Of a DNA stretch of 64,000 bases, positions 9,439 to 23,800 are shown in pieces. The first letter of the stretch is position 1. Each line of letters starts with the position of its first letter. The notes beneath the pieces are model-generated. The model did no database searches. It saw nothing but the letters and a program-made list of their open reading frames with translations, and was not told where the DNA came from. Source of the DNA: Planctomycetota bacterium (GTDB lineage Bacteria; Planctomycetota; Planctomycetia; Planctomycetales; Planctomycetaceae); NCBI GenBank assembly GCA_014584345.1, contig JACTNB010000006.1, positions 62,001 to 126,000 of the forward strand, written 5' to 3'. The position numbers and the translations under genes are program-made.

Positions 9439-9490
9439 TTGACAGGCTCGCATGCTTTGATACCCTGACGGATAGTCTATAGAGGTCTAT
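9439..9490 (+). promoter_or_regulatory. Candidate promoter with operator-like repeats before the GntR regulator
   Basis: A perfect -35 hexamer TTGACA (9439-9444) is followed after 16 bases by TACCCT (9461-9466). Just downstream lies the perfect palindrome TCTATAGA (9476-9483), inside a larger block in which TCTAT occurs twice (9476-9480, 9486-9490). The position, about 15-30 bases before the regulator start, suits autorepression by the GntR protein. The -10 is weak. Confidence 0.4.
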
Positions 9491-9504
9491 TTCGAAAGAG
9501 CACC

Positions 9505-10203
9505 ATGCGTGAAACCAATGCGGGACGGGCATACGATCATCTGAAGGAGAAACTGATTGCTGGCGCATTCGCGCCGGGATCACGAATTTTGTACGGCCCG
9601 ATAGGCAAGGAACTGGGGATCAGTGCCACGCCGGTGCGAGAGGCCATTGGTCAACTTGCCAACGAAGGGTTTGTGCAACTGGTGCCCCAGTTGGGCGCTG
9701 TTGTGCGGGAAATCAGCCGCGAGGAACTGATCGAGTTATATGAAATGCGGGAAGCCCTGGAACCGTATGCCGCCGCTCGGGCCGCGGAACGGACTCGGCC
9801 TGCCCAACTGGAGGATATTCAAAAGCATCTGCAGCGCATGCAGGGGCTTACGGAGCAGATACGACAAAATCACCAGTCCAAGCCCCCCGTGGAGATCGTC
9901 CAGCAATTCGAACAGGAGGATCTGGCGTTTCACATGCTGATCATCGAAGCTGCGGGAAACCAGACCATGGTGCGCACGGTGGGGAATTCGAATGTCCTGG
10001 TGCGGATTTTTACCACGCATCGGCATCAGTACGACGCCGATGTGATGTCGGCAACCTGCGAGGACCACCGGCGCATACTGACGGCCCTGGAACGGGGCAA
10101 GTCCGACGCGGCCCGCGATGCGATGGCCGTACATATCCGCAATGGACTGGAAGTGACACTGGCGGCAACAAGGAAGCTTGCCAATCGCTGGTGGGAGACC
10201 TGA
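9505..10203 (+). CDS. GntR-family transcriptional regulator, FadR/FCD type
   Basis: 232 residues. The winged helix-turn-helix occupies about 8-70 with the family text GKELGISATPVREAIGQLANEGFV. The C-terminal all-helical FCD effector domain (about 75-222) shows the expected Asp/His metal ligands (DLAFHMLIIEAAGN, then EDHRRI and VHIRNG). FCD regulators usually bind small carboxylic acids or sugar acids. It stands 65 bases upstream of a sialidase-like gene and an NanA/DapA-like aldolase gene, so it probably controls that unit in response to a sugar acid; this is inference from order. Confidence 0.92.
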   Translation: MRETNAGRAYDHLKEKLIAGAFAPGSRILYGPIGKELGISATPVREAIGQLANEGFVQLVPQLGAVVREISREELIELYEMREALEPYAAARAAERTRPAQLEDIQKHLQRMQGLTEQIRQNHQSKPPVEIVQQFEQEDLAFHMLIIEAAGNQTMVRTVGNSNVLVRIFTTHRHQYDADVMSATCEDHRRILTALERGKSDAARDAMAVHIRNGLEVTLAATRKLANRWWET

Positions 10204-10268
10204 AACCGCGGTTCAGTTGAAAATGTGTTGGGACCGTCCGTGAAATTCTGTTTTCGGAGAGCACAACG

Positions 10269-11372
10269 ATGAAGAGGATTACGTCGTATTGGCCGAGATT
10301 TTTTTTCGCAAGTTTGTGCGCTTTGCTACTGGCGGGAACGGGTATGTCCGTTGCCGAGGAAATGTTGCCGGAACTGATTCAGCCCGGGGATGCGGGATAT
10401 GTTTCGGGCGAATTGATTTACGAACTCGAAAGCCGTCCCACGCCGCAGTGTCATGCCTCAACTCTGGTGGAAACGCCCGCGGGCTTGGTGGCGGCATGGT
10501 TCGGGGGAACGCGTGAAAAGAATCCAGATGTCGGAATCTGGCTGTCGCGCAACACGGGAGAAGGCTGGTCCACTCCCGTGCGCGTCGCCAGCGGTGCCGA
10601 GGGAGAAGACCAGGAATATGCCTGCTGGAATCCGGTGTTGTTTCAGCCCAGCGAGGGGCCTCTGCTGCTGTTCTATAAAGTGGGCGTGAGTCCGAGTCTG
10701 TGGTGGGGCATGCTGATGACATCCAGTGATGCGGGAAAAACCTGGTCCGCGCCTCGACGATTGGGAACCAGTTCCGCACTGGGGGAAGGAAATACCAATT
10801 TGATTGGCCCCGTGAAGAATAAGCCGATCCAGTTGGCCGATGGCAGTCTGCTCGCCCCTTCCAGCAGCGAGCATCGGGGCTGGCGGGTGCATTTTGAAAT
10901 TTCCCGCGACCTGGGGAAGACCTGGGAAGTGATCGGCCCGATTCACGACGCAACCGATTTCAACGCCATCCAGCCCAGCATTTTGACCTATCCGAATGGT
11001 CGCATGCAGGTGCTCTGCCGCAGTCGGGAAAAAGTGCTCGTGCAGAGCTGGTCCGAGGATGGCGGGCAAACCTGGGGACCAGTGACGGCGACCATGCTGC
11101 CCAACCCGAGTTCCGGCACCGATGCCGTCACGTTAAAGGATGGTCGACAACTGGTGATCTACAACCATACCCCGTCCCGGCGCAGCCCCTTGAATATCGC
11201 GGTTTCTACGGATGGAACCAGCTGGCGTCCCGTGGTCACGTTGGAGACAGCGGCTGGCGAGTATTCCTATCCGGCAATCATTCAGACGAAGGATGGCAAG
11301 GTGCATGTGACATACACCTATCGGCGTGAAAGCATCAAGCACGTGGTGCTGGATCCGTCGGCGTTCAAATAG
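10269..11372 (+). CDS. Sialidase-like (BNR/Asp-box) exported glycosidase
   Basis: 367 residues with a clear signal peptide (about 1-30). Five Asp-box motifs (S-x-D-x-G-x-x-W type) mark propeller blades: SRNTGEGW (93-100), SSDAGKTW (152-159), SRDLGKTW (212-219), SEDGGQTW (262-269) and STDGTSW (313-319). The start, CHASTLVETPAGLVAAWFGGT, is typical of the BNR_2 sialidase-like family. If active it would release terminal sialic acid or a similar residue outside the cytoplasm. The arginine triad cannot be assigned by eye, so a related glycosidase or lectin role remains possible. The next gene is an NanA/DapA-family aldolase, which supports sialic-acid-like substrates. Confidence 0.82.
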   Translation: MKRITSYWPRFFFASLCALLLAGTGMSVAEEMLPELIQPGDAGYVSGELIYELESRPTPQCHASTLVETPAGLVAAWFGGTREKNPDVGIWLSRNTGEGWSTPVRVASGAEGEDQEYACWNPVLFQPSEGPLLLFYKVGVSPSLWWGMLMTSSDAGKTWSAPRRLGTSSALGEGNTNLIGPVKNKPIQLADGSLLAPSSSEHRGWRVHFEISRDLGKTWEVIGPIHDATDFNAIQPSILTYPNGRMQVLCRSREKVLVQSWSEDGGQTWGPVTATMLPNPSSGTDAVTLKDGRQLVIYNHTPSRRSPLNIAVSTDGTSWRPVVTLETAAGEYSYPAIIQTKDGKVHVTYTYRRESIKHVVLDPSAFK

Positions 11373-11448
11373 TTGAGCGTCCCGGCACGACGTCAAGAAC
11401 GCGGACAAGATGGAATGAGTGACATTTCCAGCAACATGGAAACACAGG

Positions 11449-12374
11449 ATGCATAGTACGCAACGCGCAGTTCGTTTTTCGGGCATCATCCCCCCACTTG
11501 TCACGCCTTTGTCGGGGCGGGACGAGTTGGACCGGATGGGTTTGTCTCGCTTGATCGAACATGTCCTGGCGGGTGGCGTGCATGGGTTATTCATTCTGGG
11601 AAGCACGGGCGAGGCACCCAGTCTGAGTTATCGGCTGCGGCGTGAATTCATTGACTCCGTCTGTGCCCTGGTGGCGGGCCGCAAACCCGTTCTGGTCGGC
11701 ATTACGGACACATCGTTTGTGGAATCGGTGGAGTTGGCGCGGCATGCGGCCCGCGCGGGAGCGGATGCCCTGGTGCTTTCCACCCCGTATTATTTTCCAG
11801 CGGGGCAAACGGAACTGCTGGATTATGTCCGGCACATCACGGAGGAGTTGCCTTTGCCGCTCATGCTGTACAACATGCCCAGCCTGACCAAGGTCTGGTT
11901 TGAAATGGAAACCCTGGAACGCTTGACGGAAATCGAGCGGATCGTCGGGCTGAAGGACAGCAGCGGTGACCTGGCCTATCTGGAGCAGGCCGTCGGGCTG
12001 AAGCGACTGCGTCCGGACTGGTCGATCATGCTGGGGCCGGAAGCCTTGCTGGTGGAAGCGATGCGGTTGGGAGCGGACGGTGGCGTGAGTGGTGGAGCCA
12101 ATATTCTGCCCCGGTTGTTCGTGGACTGCTACAATGCCTGCCTGGGCGACAATCCCGCGCAGATCGAATACACGTTGCGGCAAATTCTGGAACTGCAACA
12201 GATCTACGATATTGGCAAATATGCTTCGCGCTACATCAAGGCCACGAAGAGCGCGTTGTCGATTCTGGGAATCTGCAACGATTTTCTCGCCGAACCGTTC
12301 CATCACTTCAAGGAACCGGAACGCCTGAAAGTGGCGGCGATACTTCGAGAACTGCTTCCGACGGGAGAACCGAG

Positions 12375-12378
<4 letters not shown>
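11449..12378 (+). CDS. Dihydrodipicolinate synthase/N-acetylneuraminate lyase family aldolase
   Basis: 309 residues from the ATG at 11449; an in-frame GTG at 11419 would add ten residues. TIM-barrel class I aldolase: GSTGEAPSLS (51-60) is the pyruvate-carboxylate loop, Tyr141 (LYNMPS) the proton relay and Lys169 (GLKDSSGD) the Schiff-base lysine. All catalytic residues are present. No signal peptide, so it is cytoplasmic. Following a sialidase-like gene under a GntR/FCD regulator, N-acetylneuraminate lyase activity is a reasonable guess, but the family also includes lysine-biosynthetic and sugar-acid enzymes. Its last bases overlap the next gene start (ATGA). Confidence 0.85.
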
Positions 12379-14333
<1,955 letters not shown>

Positions 14334-14472
14334 AATAACACTTGCGCAAGCGGATGCCTTCTGTTAAAGTACTTCGGAGTAACTCGAGAAGAGACAACAC
14401 GGCAATTGCCTGGCATAGCGCGCAGGAATGTTCGCCGTCTCTTTTCCCACATGGTTTCTCGGGAAGAACGGC

Positions 14473-17458
14473 ATGACGATAGCCAAGAAACAATTTCTCC
14501 GCGCGAGCGCGCTCCTGTGTCTGGTGCTGACCTGGGGGTTGCCCGCCCTTGCCGGCGACGAGGAGTTCTTTCGCACGGAAGTGGCCCCCCTGCTGCAGCG
14601 GCGTTGTTTAAGTTGCCATAACGAGGAACTACGCAAGGGAGATTTTTCACTCACTCACCCCAGCGACTTGTTGGATTCGGGCTATCTAGACCTACAGCAA
14701 CCCGCCGAGAGTTACCTGCTGGAATTGGTCACGCCCCGCGATGGCAAGGCTGCCATGCCCAAGAATGCGGAGGCCTTGAGCCAGTCGGATCGCGACAAGT
14801 TGCAACAGTGGATCCAGCAAGGGGCGCGGTGGCCTGCCGAACTGCGTCTGGAACCCCTGGTGGTGAGCGATCGGAACTGGTGGTCGCTGCAACCACTGCA
14901 CGCGGCGCCGTTGCCCGGGGAAGTGGCGCGGAACCCGGTGGATGCGTATCTGTCGTGGAAACTGCGCGAGCAGCAGTTGACTCCGGTGGAACAAGCCGAC
15001 GCGGTCTCGCTGCTTCGTCGCCTGGCCTACGATCTGACGGGCCTCCCCCCCGCGCCGGCAGAAGTGGCTGCGTTTCAGGCCGCCTTCGCTAAGCATCCCG
15101 AACAAGCCTGGGCTACCGAAGTCGACCGTCTGCTGGCGTCTCCCGCCTTTGGCGAGAAGTGGGGGCAGCACTGGCTCGATTTGTCGCGTTACGCCGAAAC
15201 TCACGGTTACGACAAGGATAAACCACGCAATCATGCCTGGCCCTATCGCGATTATGTGATACGCAGCTTGAACGAAGACAAGCCTTATGGCCAGTTCGTG
15301 CGCGAACAGATCGCGGGAGACGTGCTGTACGCCGAGACTTCCGCGGGTGTGCTGGGGCTTGGGTTTCTGGCGGCCGGTCCCTGGGATTTGATCGCCCACA
15401 AGGAAGTCGGGGAAGGCAAGCTGGACGGGCGGATTGCCAAGCACATGGATCGCGACGAAATGGTCTCGGCCGTCTTCAATGTCTTCATGAGCACGACGGT
15501 GCAATGCGCCCAATGCCACCACCATAAATTCGATCCCGTGCGCATGGAGGATTATTATCGGCTCCACGCCGTTTTTTCCGCCGTGGACCGTGCCGACCGC
15601 GTCTACGCAGGCTTGTCTCAAGTACAGGAACAGCAGCGCCAGGAACTACTTTCTCGCATTGACAGCCTGAAGGCCGAGCAGACGAAGTTGGAACGCGGCC
15701 TGCAGCAGACCCTGCGCGACCAGACTGTCGAAATCGACCGGCGGATTGCGGAGTTGAAGCAGGCCCATGGAAGCCCGATTCGTCCCGAATTCGGTTATCA
15801 CAGCCAAATCAGTTCGAAGCCCGACAATGCAAAGTGGGTGCAGCTCGATTTAGGGTCACCGCGCGAAGTGAGCGAAATCCGAATAATCCCCGCCTACGAC
15901 GACTACAATGGCATTGGCGCGGGGTTCGGCTTTCCCCATCGCTTTCTGGTGCAGACATCGGACGACCCGGAGTTCCAAACGGGCGTGGAGGATGTATTCG
16001 ATGCCACCCGGAACGATTACCCCAATCCGCGGCTGCAGTCCGTGCGCATCAACGCTGGCGGTCGCCTCCTGCGTTATGTACGCGTGACAGCGACGAAATT
16101 ACGGGAACGCAAGCAGGATTACATTTTTGCATTGGGTGAAGTCCAGGTTTGGGGAACGGAGGCGGGAATCAATCATGCCCTGGAGACAAAGGTGCAGGCC
16201 AGGGACAGCATCGAAGCCAGCCCCCGTTGGGGCATGGCGAATCTGGTGGACGGCATCTTCTACCGCGAAGTCAATAACGACGACGCCTTGCACGAACTGC
16301 GCGACTTGCAGGCGCGACGCGATGCCATCGAGGCGACCCTGAGAACACCGGATCTCGAAGCAAGGCTCGACGAGTTACAACGCGAACGCAATTCACTGGA
16401 ACAGAAAGTCAAACAGTTTCCCGCGGGAGAACTGGTGTATGCGGCCACCAGCAATTTCAATTCCGATGGAGCATTTCGCGCGACAAAAGGCCAGCCCCGC
16501 CCGATCCATCTGTTGCATCGGGGCGATTTGCGGACCCCCGGAGCCCTCATGGTTCCCGGGGCCCCCCCCTTGTGGCCCGAGGCTAAGGGTGAGTTTTTCG
16601 CCGAGTCGGACTGGTCCGAAGGCGAAGCCCGCGCGGAACTGGCAAAGTATTTGACACACACCGAAAATCCCCTGGTCTGGCGTTCGATTGCCAACCGTCT
16701 CTGGGGCTGGACGATGGGTACCCCGCTGGTCGGTTCGCCCAATGACTTCGGACGCGGGGGCATGCTCCCCACGCACCCCGAATTACTCGATTATCTAGCG
16801 ATCCGGTTGCGGGATGATCCGCAACAATCGCTGAAATCGATCGTCCGCCTGCTCGTGACCAGCGAGGCCTATCGACGATCAAGTCGGGCACAAGCCGAGG
16901 GAATGGAGCGGGATGCGGGCAATACCCTGCTCTGGCGGATGAATCGCCGACGGTTATCGGCGGAAGAATTTCGCGATTCCCTGCTGCAGATCGCCGGAGT
17001 ATTGCGACTGGAACAGGGTGGTCCCAGTTTTCAGGATTTCGTCATAAATAAACCGGAACATTCACCTCATTATGAATACCATCTGCACGATCCTGCGAAC
17101 CCGGTATCCCATCGCCGCACCATCTACCGATTTGTCGTCCGATCGCAGCCCCAGCCATTTTTGACGACACTGGACTGTGCCGATCCCTCCCTGAGTATTC
17201 CTCGCAGGGACGAATCGACCACGGCGCTGCAAGCGTTGACTCAATGGAACAATCGATTGGTGGAATATGCCTCCCGTCAATTTGGCAAGCGGATCGAGCA
17301 GGCCGCGGGGGCTCCCCCCGACCGGATTGAGTTTGCCTGCCGGGAAACATTGGGGCGCGGCCCCACACCCGCAGAACGAGAAATTCTAGTGAACTACCTG
17401 CAACAGCACGGAGCAGCCAGCACCGCACGTCTCCTTTTCAACATGAATGCGTTTGTCT

Positions 17459-17469
<11 letters not shown>
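14473..17469 (+). CDS. DUF1549/DUF1553 cytochrome-type protein with inserted discoidin-like domain
   Basis: 998 residues from the ATG at 14473 (GGAAGA about eight bases upstream). Leader about 5-27, PSCyt1 motif CLSCH (45-49), DUF1549 in the N-terminal half with LTGLPPAPAEVAAF and GEKWGQHWLDLSRYAETHGY, and a second CxxCH-type motif (CAQCHHHKFDP). About residues 440-570 form a galactose-binding/discoidin-like insert (WVQLDLGSPREVSEIRIIP, then RYVRVTATKLRER), flanked by a heptad-rich helix and followed by DUF1553 ending in NMNAFVYVD. The discoidin insert suggests binding to an extracellular glycan. The DUF1501 gene overlaps its 3' end. Confidence 0.9.
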
Positions 17470-18913
<1,444 letters not shown>

Positions 18914-19052
18914 CTATGTACCGGCAAGACATCGGCCGAGCCGGAAGGGCATGCTCGTGGAATCGATTCCCGAGTTGGCCAGAGGACTCCACCCCCCGGT
19001 GCAGGCGACCTTTTCACACAATTTATCACGTTGGAAGAATTCGAGGACACAC

Positions 19053-20504
19053 ATGAATCGATATGGGAAGTGCGGACGGTATTGCTGGAGCGTTTCCGTG
19101 TGCCTGTTTCTTTCAGGACAGTTGTGGCTAGCCGGAAGTAGCTCCGCCGGAGAATTGCATGTCGGCGGAGTGAGTGTCAGCATCACGCCCGATCGCCCCG
19201 TGGCTTTGGCGGGCCAGATGCGGACGCGGATAGCACGCGAAGTGGAAACACCCGTCACGGCGACCATCCTCGTGCTGGAAACCCGCGAAGGAGATCAATC
19301 GCTCGAACAGGCGGTTTTTGTCTCCTGCGACCTCGTGGCCATTCGCCCCGGCATCCCCGAGATGTTGCGTGAAAAACTGAAGGATCGCGTCCCCGGGCTG
19401 GATCTCTCCAAAATTATTCTGAATGCCACGCATACGCATACGGCACCCGTCATGCGCGAAGGTCAATACCAGATTCCCGCGGACGCAATGCAACCGGCGG
19501 AATATCGGGAATTTCTGACGGATCGCCTCGCCAATGGCATTGCGCAGGCCTGGAACTCCAGGCAGCCGGGACGCGCGGGCTGGGGATTGGGATATGCCGT
19601 GGTGGCCTACAATCGCCGGGCAGTCTACGCAGACGGGACTGCCCGCATGTATGGAGCCACCAATACAGCCGAATTTCGTGGCATTGAAGGGCCAGAGGAC
19701 CAGGGAATTGAAATCCTGTATTTCTGGGACTTGAACGACAAGCTGATCGCAACGGCCATCAACGTGGCGAGTCCATCGCAGATTGTCGAGGGGAAAAGTG
19801 TCGTGAATGCAGATTTCTGGCATTATGTGCGGCTCTCCCTGCAGGCGAAACAGGGTGAGGATTTACTGGTGTTGGGGTGGACCGGCGCGGCCGGCGACCA
19901 GACGCCACGCCCCATGTTCCGCAAGCAGGCGGAAGAACGCATGCGCCAATTACGGGGCATCAGTCAACTGGAGGACATCGCGGGCCGCGTGGTGCAAGCC
20001 TGGGAAGAGACACTGGAAGGTGCCCGAAAGGATCAACATCGCGACCTCGTATTCCGGCATGTGGTCAAGCAGGTGAGCCTGACTCCGCGACAAATCAGCG
20101 AGCAGGATTATCTCTCGGCCAAGGCGGGTGTCGATGCCCAGAAGGACAACCCGGATGCCTGGCGACGACTTTGGCATCAAACGGTGGTCGATCGTTATGA
20201 ATTGCAGCAACAGGGGAAACTGCCTCCCTACCAGACAAAACTGCACGTCCTCCGGTTGGGGGATATCGCCGTGGCCACCAACGAATTCGAATACTTCACC
20301 GAATTCGGGATTCAGATCAAGGCCCGCAGCCCCGCATTGCAGACCTTTCTGATTCAACTGGCCGGACCGGGCAGTTATGTCCCGACACGGAAGGCCGTGG
20401 ACGGAGGCAGCTATTCCGCCATCGCCGAAAGCAATCAGGTCGGACCCGAGGGGGGCCAGGAACTGGTGGAAACAACACTGGAACTGATTCAGTCGTTATG
20501 GTAA
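19053..20504 (+). CDS. Neutral/alkaline ceramidase-like protein (N-terminal family domain)
   Basis: 483 residues; GAGGA lies six to seven bases before the ATG. Signal peptide about 1-32. The domain starts with VGGVSVSITPDRPVALAGQM, the usual N-terminal ceramidase text, and the zinc-binding segment NATHTHTAP (124-132) corresponds to the NxSHTHSGP motif of neutral ceramidases. GWTGAAGDQTPR near 280 matches the second conserved region. True neutral ceramidases are longer (about 650-750 residues) and have a C-terminal immunoglobulin-like domain that is missing here, so the substrate may be another amide. Exported. It lies 139 bases behind the DUF1501 gene. Confidence 0.75.
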   Translation: MNRYGKCGRYCWSVSVCLFLSGQLWLAGSSSAGELHVGGVSVSITPDRPVALAGQMRTRIAREVETPVTATILVLETREGDQSLEQAVFVSCDLVAIRPGIPEMLREKLKDRVPGLDLSKIILNATHTHTAPVMREGQYQIPADAMQPAEYREFLTDRLANGIAQAWNSRQPGRAGWGLGYAVVAYNRRAVYADGTARMYGATNTAEFRGIEGPEDQGIEILYFWDLNDKLIATAINVASPSQIVEGKSVVNADFWHYVRLSLQAKQGEDLLVLGWTGAAGDQTPRPMFRKQAEERMRQLRGISQLEDIAGRVVQAWEETLEGARKDQHRDLVFRHVVKQVSLTPRQISEQDYLSAKAGVDAQKDNPDAWRRLWHQTVVDRYELQQQGKLPPYQTKLHVLRLGDIAVATNEFEYFTEFGIQIKARSPALQTFLIQLAGPGSYVPTRKAVDGGSYSAIAESNQVGPEGGQELVETTLELIQSLW

Positions 20505-20878
20505 TTCGGTTGCCGAAACCCGTATGAGCCATCCCGCGCGGTGTGGAATACGCAGAATGAAACGGGCAGCCGAGCAATTTCCTCGCGGAATCCGTGAATC
20601 AATTGAATACGCGGAAAAGTTCACCCGTTGCGATGGTTTGAATTGAAAGGCAACGCGTAATATCTGGCACGCAAAGCGTCCCCTACGATATAATTCCGGC
20701 CCGTCAGCGGCCTGCATTCTTTCTCGAAAGCAGGGCCGAACGATTGCGTGGCGATAGCGGAATGTGTCATGATAAACCAATCTCGATGCGTGGATGAACG
20801 GGGCCCCCATGCCGTGGGATCGCCTTGTTCCCTCTGCCCTGCCCTGATAACTCACCTTAAGTCACTTGCCTGAAAACA
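20505..20878. other. Intergenic region before the large dehydrogenase gene
   Basis: 374 bases with no supportable gene. A perfect -10-like TATAAT is at 20689-20694; the best -35 partner, TGGCAC at 20665-20670 (18-base spacing), is poor. A hairpin GGCCTGC...GCAGGGCC (20709-20737, one bulge) follows it directly and could act in the leader. No Shine-Dalgarno precedes the next start. Confidence 0.45.
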
Positions 20879-23800
20879 ATGATTATGAAGAAACAAATCG
20901 GACTGCTGTGTTGTCTGTCTGTTGTTCCCCTGTTTGCGGGCGTGCTGGTGTATTTTTCCAGTCCCGCGGGAGCGGCTCCCAAGACCAATACCCCCTTCGA
21001 GTTTCGAGATCGGGAACGGGTTGTGCTGGTGGGCGGATCGCTGGCGGAACGGATGAATCTGTTCGGCCATTTCGAGGCCTCGCTACATGCCCGTTTTCCC
21101 GAGAAGCACTTGGTTTTTCGCAACTTCGGCTGGCCAGCCGACGAGGTAGGCAATCAGCAGCGGCCCGACAACTACACCCAGATCGATAATCCCTTCGAGG
21201 TCTTCGGCCCGGAATTGTTCATCTGCTTCTTTGGTTTCAATGAGCATTTTGCGGGAGATTCCCCCGCCGATATCCAGCGTTTCGTCGGGCAATATCGTGC
21301 CTGGATTGATACGCAGCGGGAAAAGTTTTCCAAGCCAGATCGCCCCGCACGCTTCATCCTGGTGACACCGACGGCTTTCGAGGATCCCGGCAACAAACAC
21401 CTTCCCGATGGCAAGCGGAACAACGAGGTACTGAAGCAGTACGCCTCGGCCATTCAGCAGCTGGCCACTGATCTGGGCGTTCCCTGCATCGATCTATTCA
21501 CCCCGACCCTGTCCGCGTTTTCGCGCGAACCCGGAGCTCAATACAGCATTAACGGGGTGCATTTGAACGAAGAGGGGGATCTGCTGGTGAGCGAGGAATT
21601 GAATCGCCAGATGTTCGGCAACACCTCCGGCATGAAACTGGATTCGGCTGATTTCGCCCGCCTGCGTGAAGTGGTCAATGAAAAGTCCTGGCTGCATCTG
21701 CAGGACTACCGCATGTTGAACGGCTGGTATGTATATGGGGGCCGGCGGACGTGGGACACGGAAACATTTCCAAAGGAATTCCAGAAGATTCGCAAAATGG
21801 TGGAAGTCCGCGACCAGTACCTTTGGGATTTGGCCTCGGGAAAGGAAGTGGCCTCGGAGCCGGACGATTCGAAAACCGGCGAAGTTTTTATTCCCGCAAC
21901 AATGTTCGGCACGCGGGATGAAGGGTTCCGCAAAATGCGGGAACCGCCCACCCTGCAGTACCCCACTCCCGAGGAATCGATTCGGCAAATGACCGTCCCG
22001 GACGGGCTGGAAGTAAGGCTGTTTGCCTCGGAACGGGAATTCCCCGAGCTTTCCAATCCCACTCAAATGTCGTTTGACAACAAGGGGCGGCTGTGGGTTT
22101 CCTGCATGACGAATTATCCTCAGTGGCTGCCAGGTAGCGCGCGGCCTGGCGATAAGCTCCTGATCTTCGAGGACACCAACGGCGATGGCAAGGCCGATGT
22201 CTGTAAAACCTTTTACGACAAATTGATCTGCCCAACCGGCTTCGAATTCCATGAGGACGGTGTCCTGGTGGTGGATGAACCGCGGATCATTTTCCTGCGA
22301 GACACCAATGGCGACGATGTGGCGGATGAAATCACCCATGTAATCGATGGTATCGCCACGGACGACACGCACCATGCCATGGGTGCCTGGGAATGGTCCC
22401 ACGGCGGCCTGTTGTACATGCTGGAAGGGGTGTCCATGTCGACCACCCTGGAAACTCCCTGGGGTCCATTTCGCAACAAAGGCCCTTCCGGGGCGTATGT
22501 TCTGGACCCAAAATCCTGGAAGTTTCGGCACTTCCGCACGCCGGGCTATGGAAACCCCTGGTGCATGGTGTTTGATGAATGGGGCATGGGGCGCATCGGT
22601 GATGGCACGAATGCACAGCAGCACTGGACCAGTCCGCTCTCGGGATATGCCGTCTCGTCGCGGCGCACCCTGCAACCAATGTTCAACAATGAGGGGATGC
22701 GTCCGGCGGTAGGCAACGAATATCTCTATAGCCGGCATTTGCCCGACGATCTGCAAGGGCAATTCACCTACGCCTGCGTGATCAACATGCATGGCATGCC
22801 CCGCTTTGAAGTGGGTGACGAACCGGGAACCGCGGGCTACTCGGGTAAACGCATCGCGGACCTGCTTTCCTCGACCGACAACTTCTTCCGCCCGGTCGAT
22901 CCGCAAATTGGTCCCGATGGGGCCTTGTGGTTTGGCGACTGGTGCAATGCCTTGATTGGGCACATGCAATATTCCCAGCGCGACCCGAATCGCGATCACG
23001 TGCATGGCCGGATTTATCGTCTTGTCAATAAGCACAAGCCCTTGCTCAAACCGGAACTGCAGGCGGAACAATCGATCGAGACCCTGCTGGAACAACTGGA
23101 ATCCTACGAATTGAGAACGCGTTATCGAGCACGGCGTGAACTGCGGGCCCGCAAGCAGGACGACGTATATGCCGCCCTGAAAACATGGATTGGCCCCGAT
23201 GTCAGCGACGCCCGTCTTTGCGAAGCCATGTGGTTACAGGAAAGTTTTCGCGAGGTCGATCCTCAACTGATCGAACGAATCCTGGCCAAGGGGGACTTTC
23301 ATGCCCGCTCGGCGGCGGTGCACACCGTGACAAACGAAGTGGAACGCTATCCCGCGGCTCTGGATGTCTTTCGTCGCGCCATTGCCGATGAACACCCCCG
23401 GGTTCGACTGGAAGCCTTGCGGGGGCTCAGTTATCTGCAAACAGCCGAAGCGGCGGAAGTGGCGTTGCGCGTGATCGAAAAGCCGCTCGATTATTGGCTG
23501 GAGTACACGCTCGAGCATACCTTGCACGCGTTGCTTCCGGCAGCAGACGCGGCGGACAAGGAAGGTAAATTCCTGGTCTCGGCCCCGCAGCCCCTGAGAG
23601 ACTATTTCCGCGACTACAAATTCGCCACGGGTCCCGGGGGCCAGGCGCTCAAGCCGCTCAAGGATGCCGAGAATCCAGACCTGCCGGAAAAAAAGCGGCG
23701 CGAGGCCATCAAAACTCTGGCAGGCATTGGGGGCGGAAAGGCGAATCAGGGAATTGTCGTCTACGAACGGGTCTGTGCGGCCTGCCACCAGATAGGCGAG

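Noticed and set aside
20665..20682. Sigma-54-like TGGCACG before the large dehydrogenase gene
   Set aside because: The -12 element TTGCW is missing at the needed spacing.
21494..23095. 533-codon minus-strand frame opposite the large dehydrogenase gene
   Set aside because: Antisense shadow in GC-rich coding DNA; the plus strand carries SGNH, propeller and haem motifs over the same bases.
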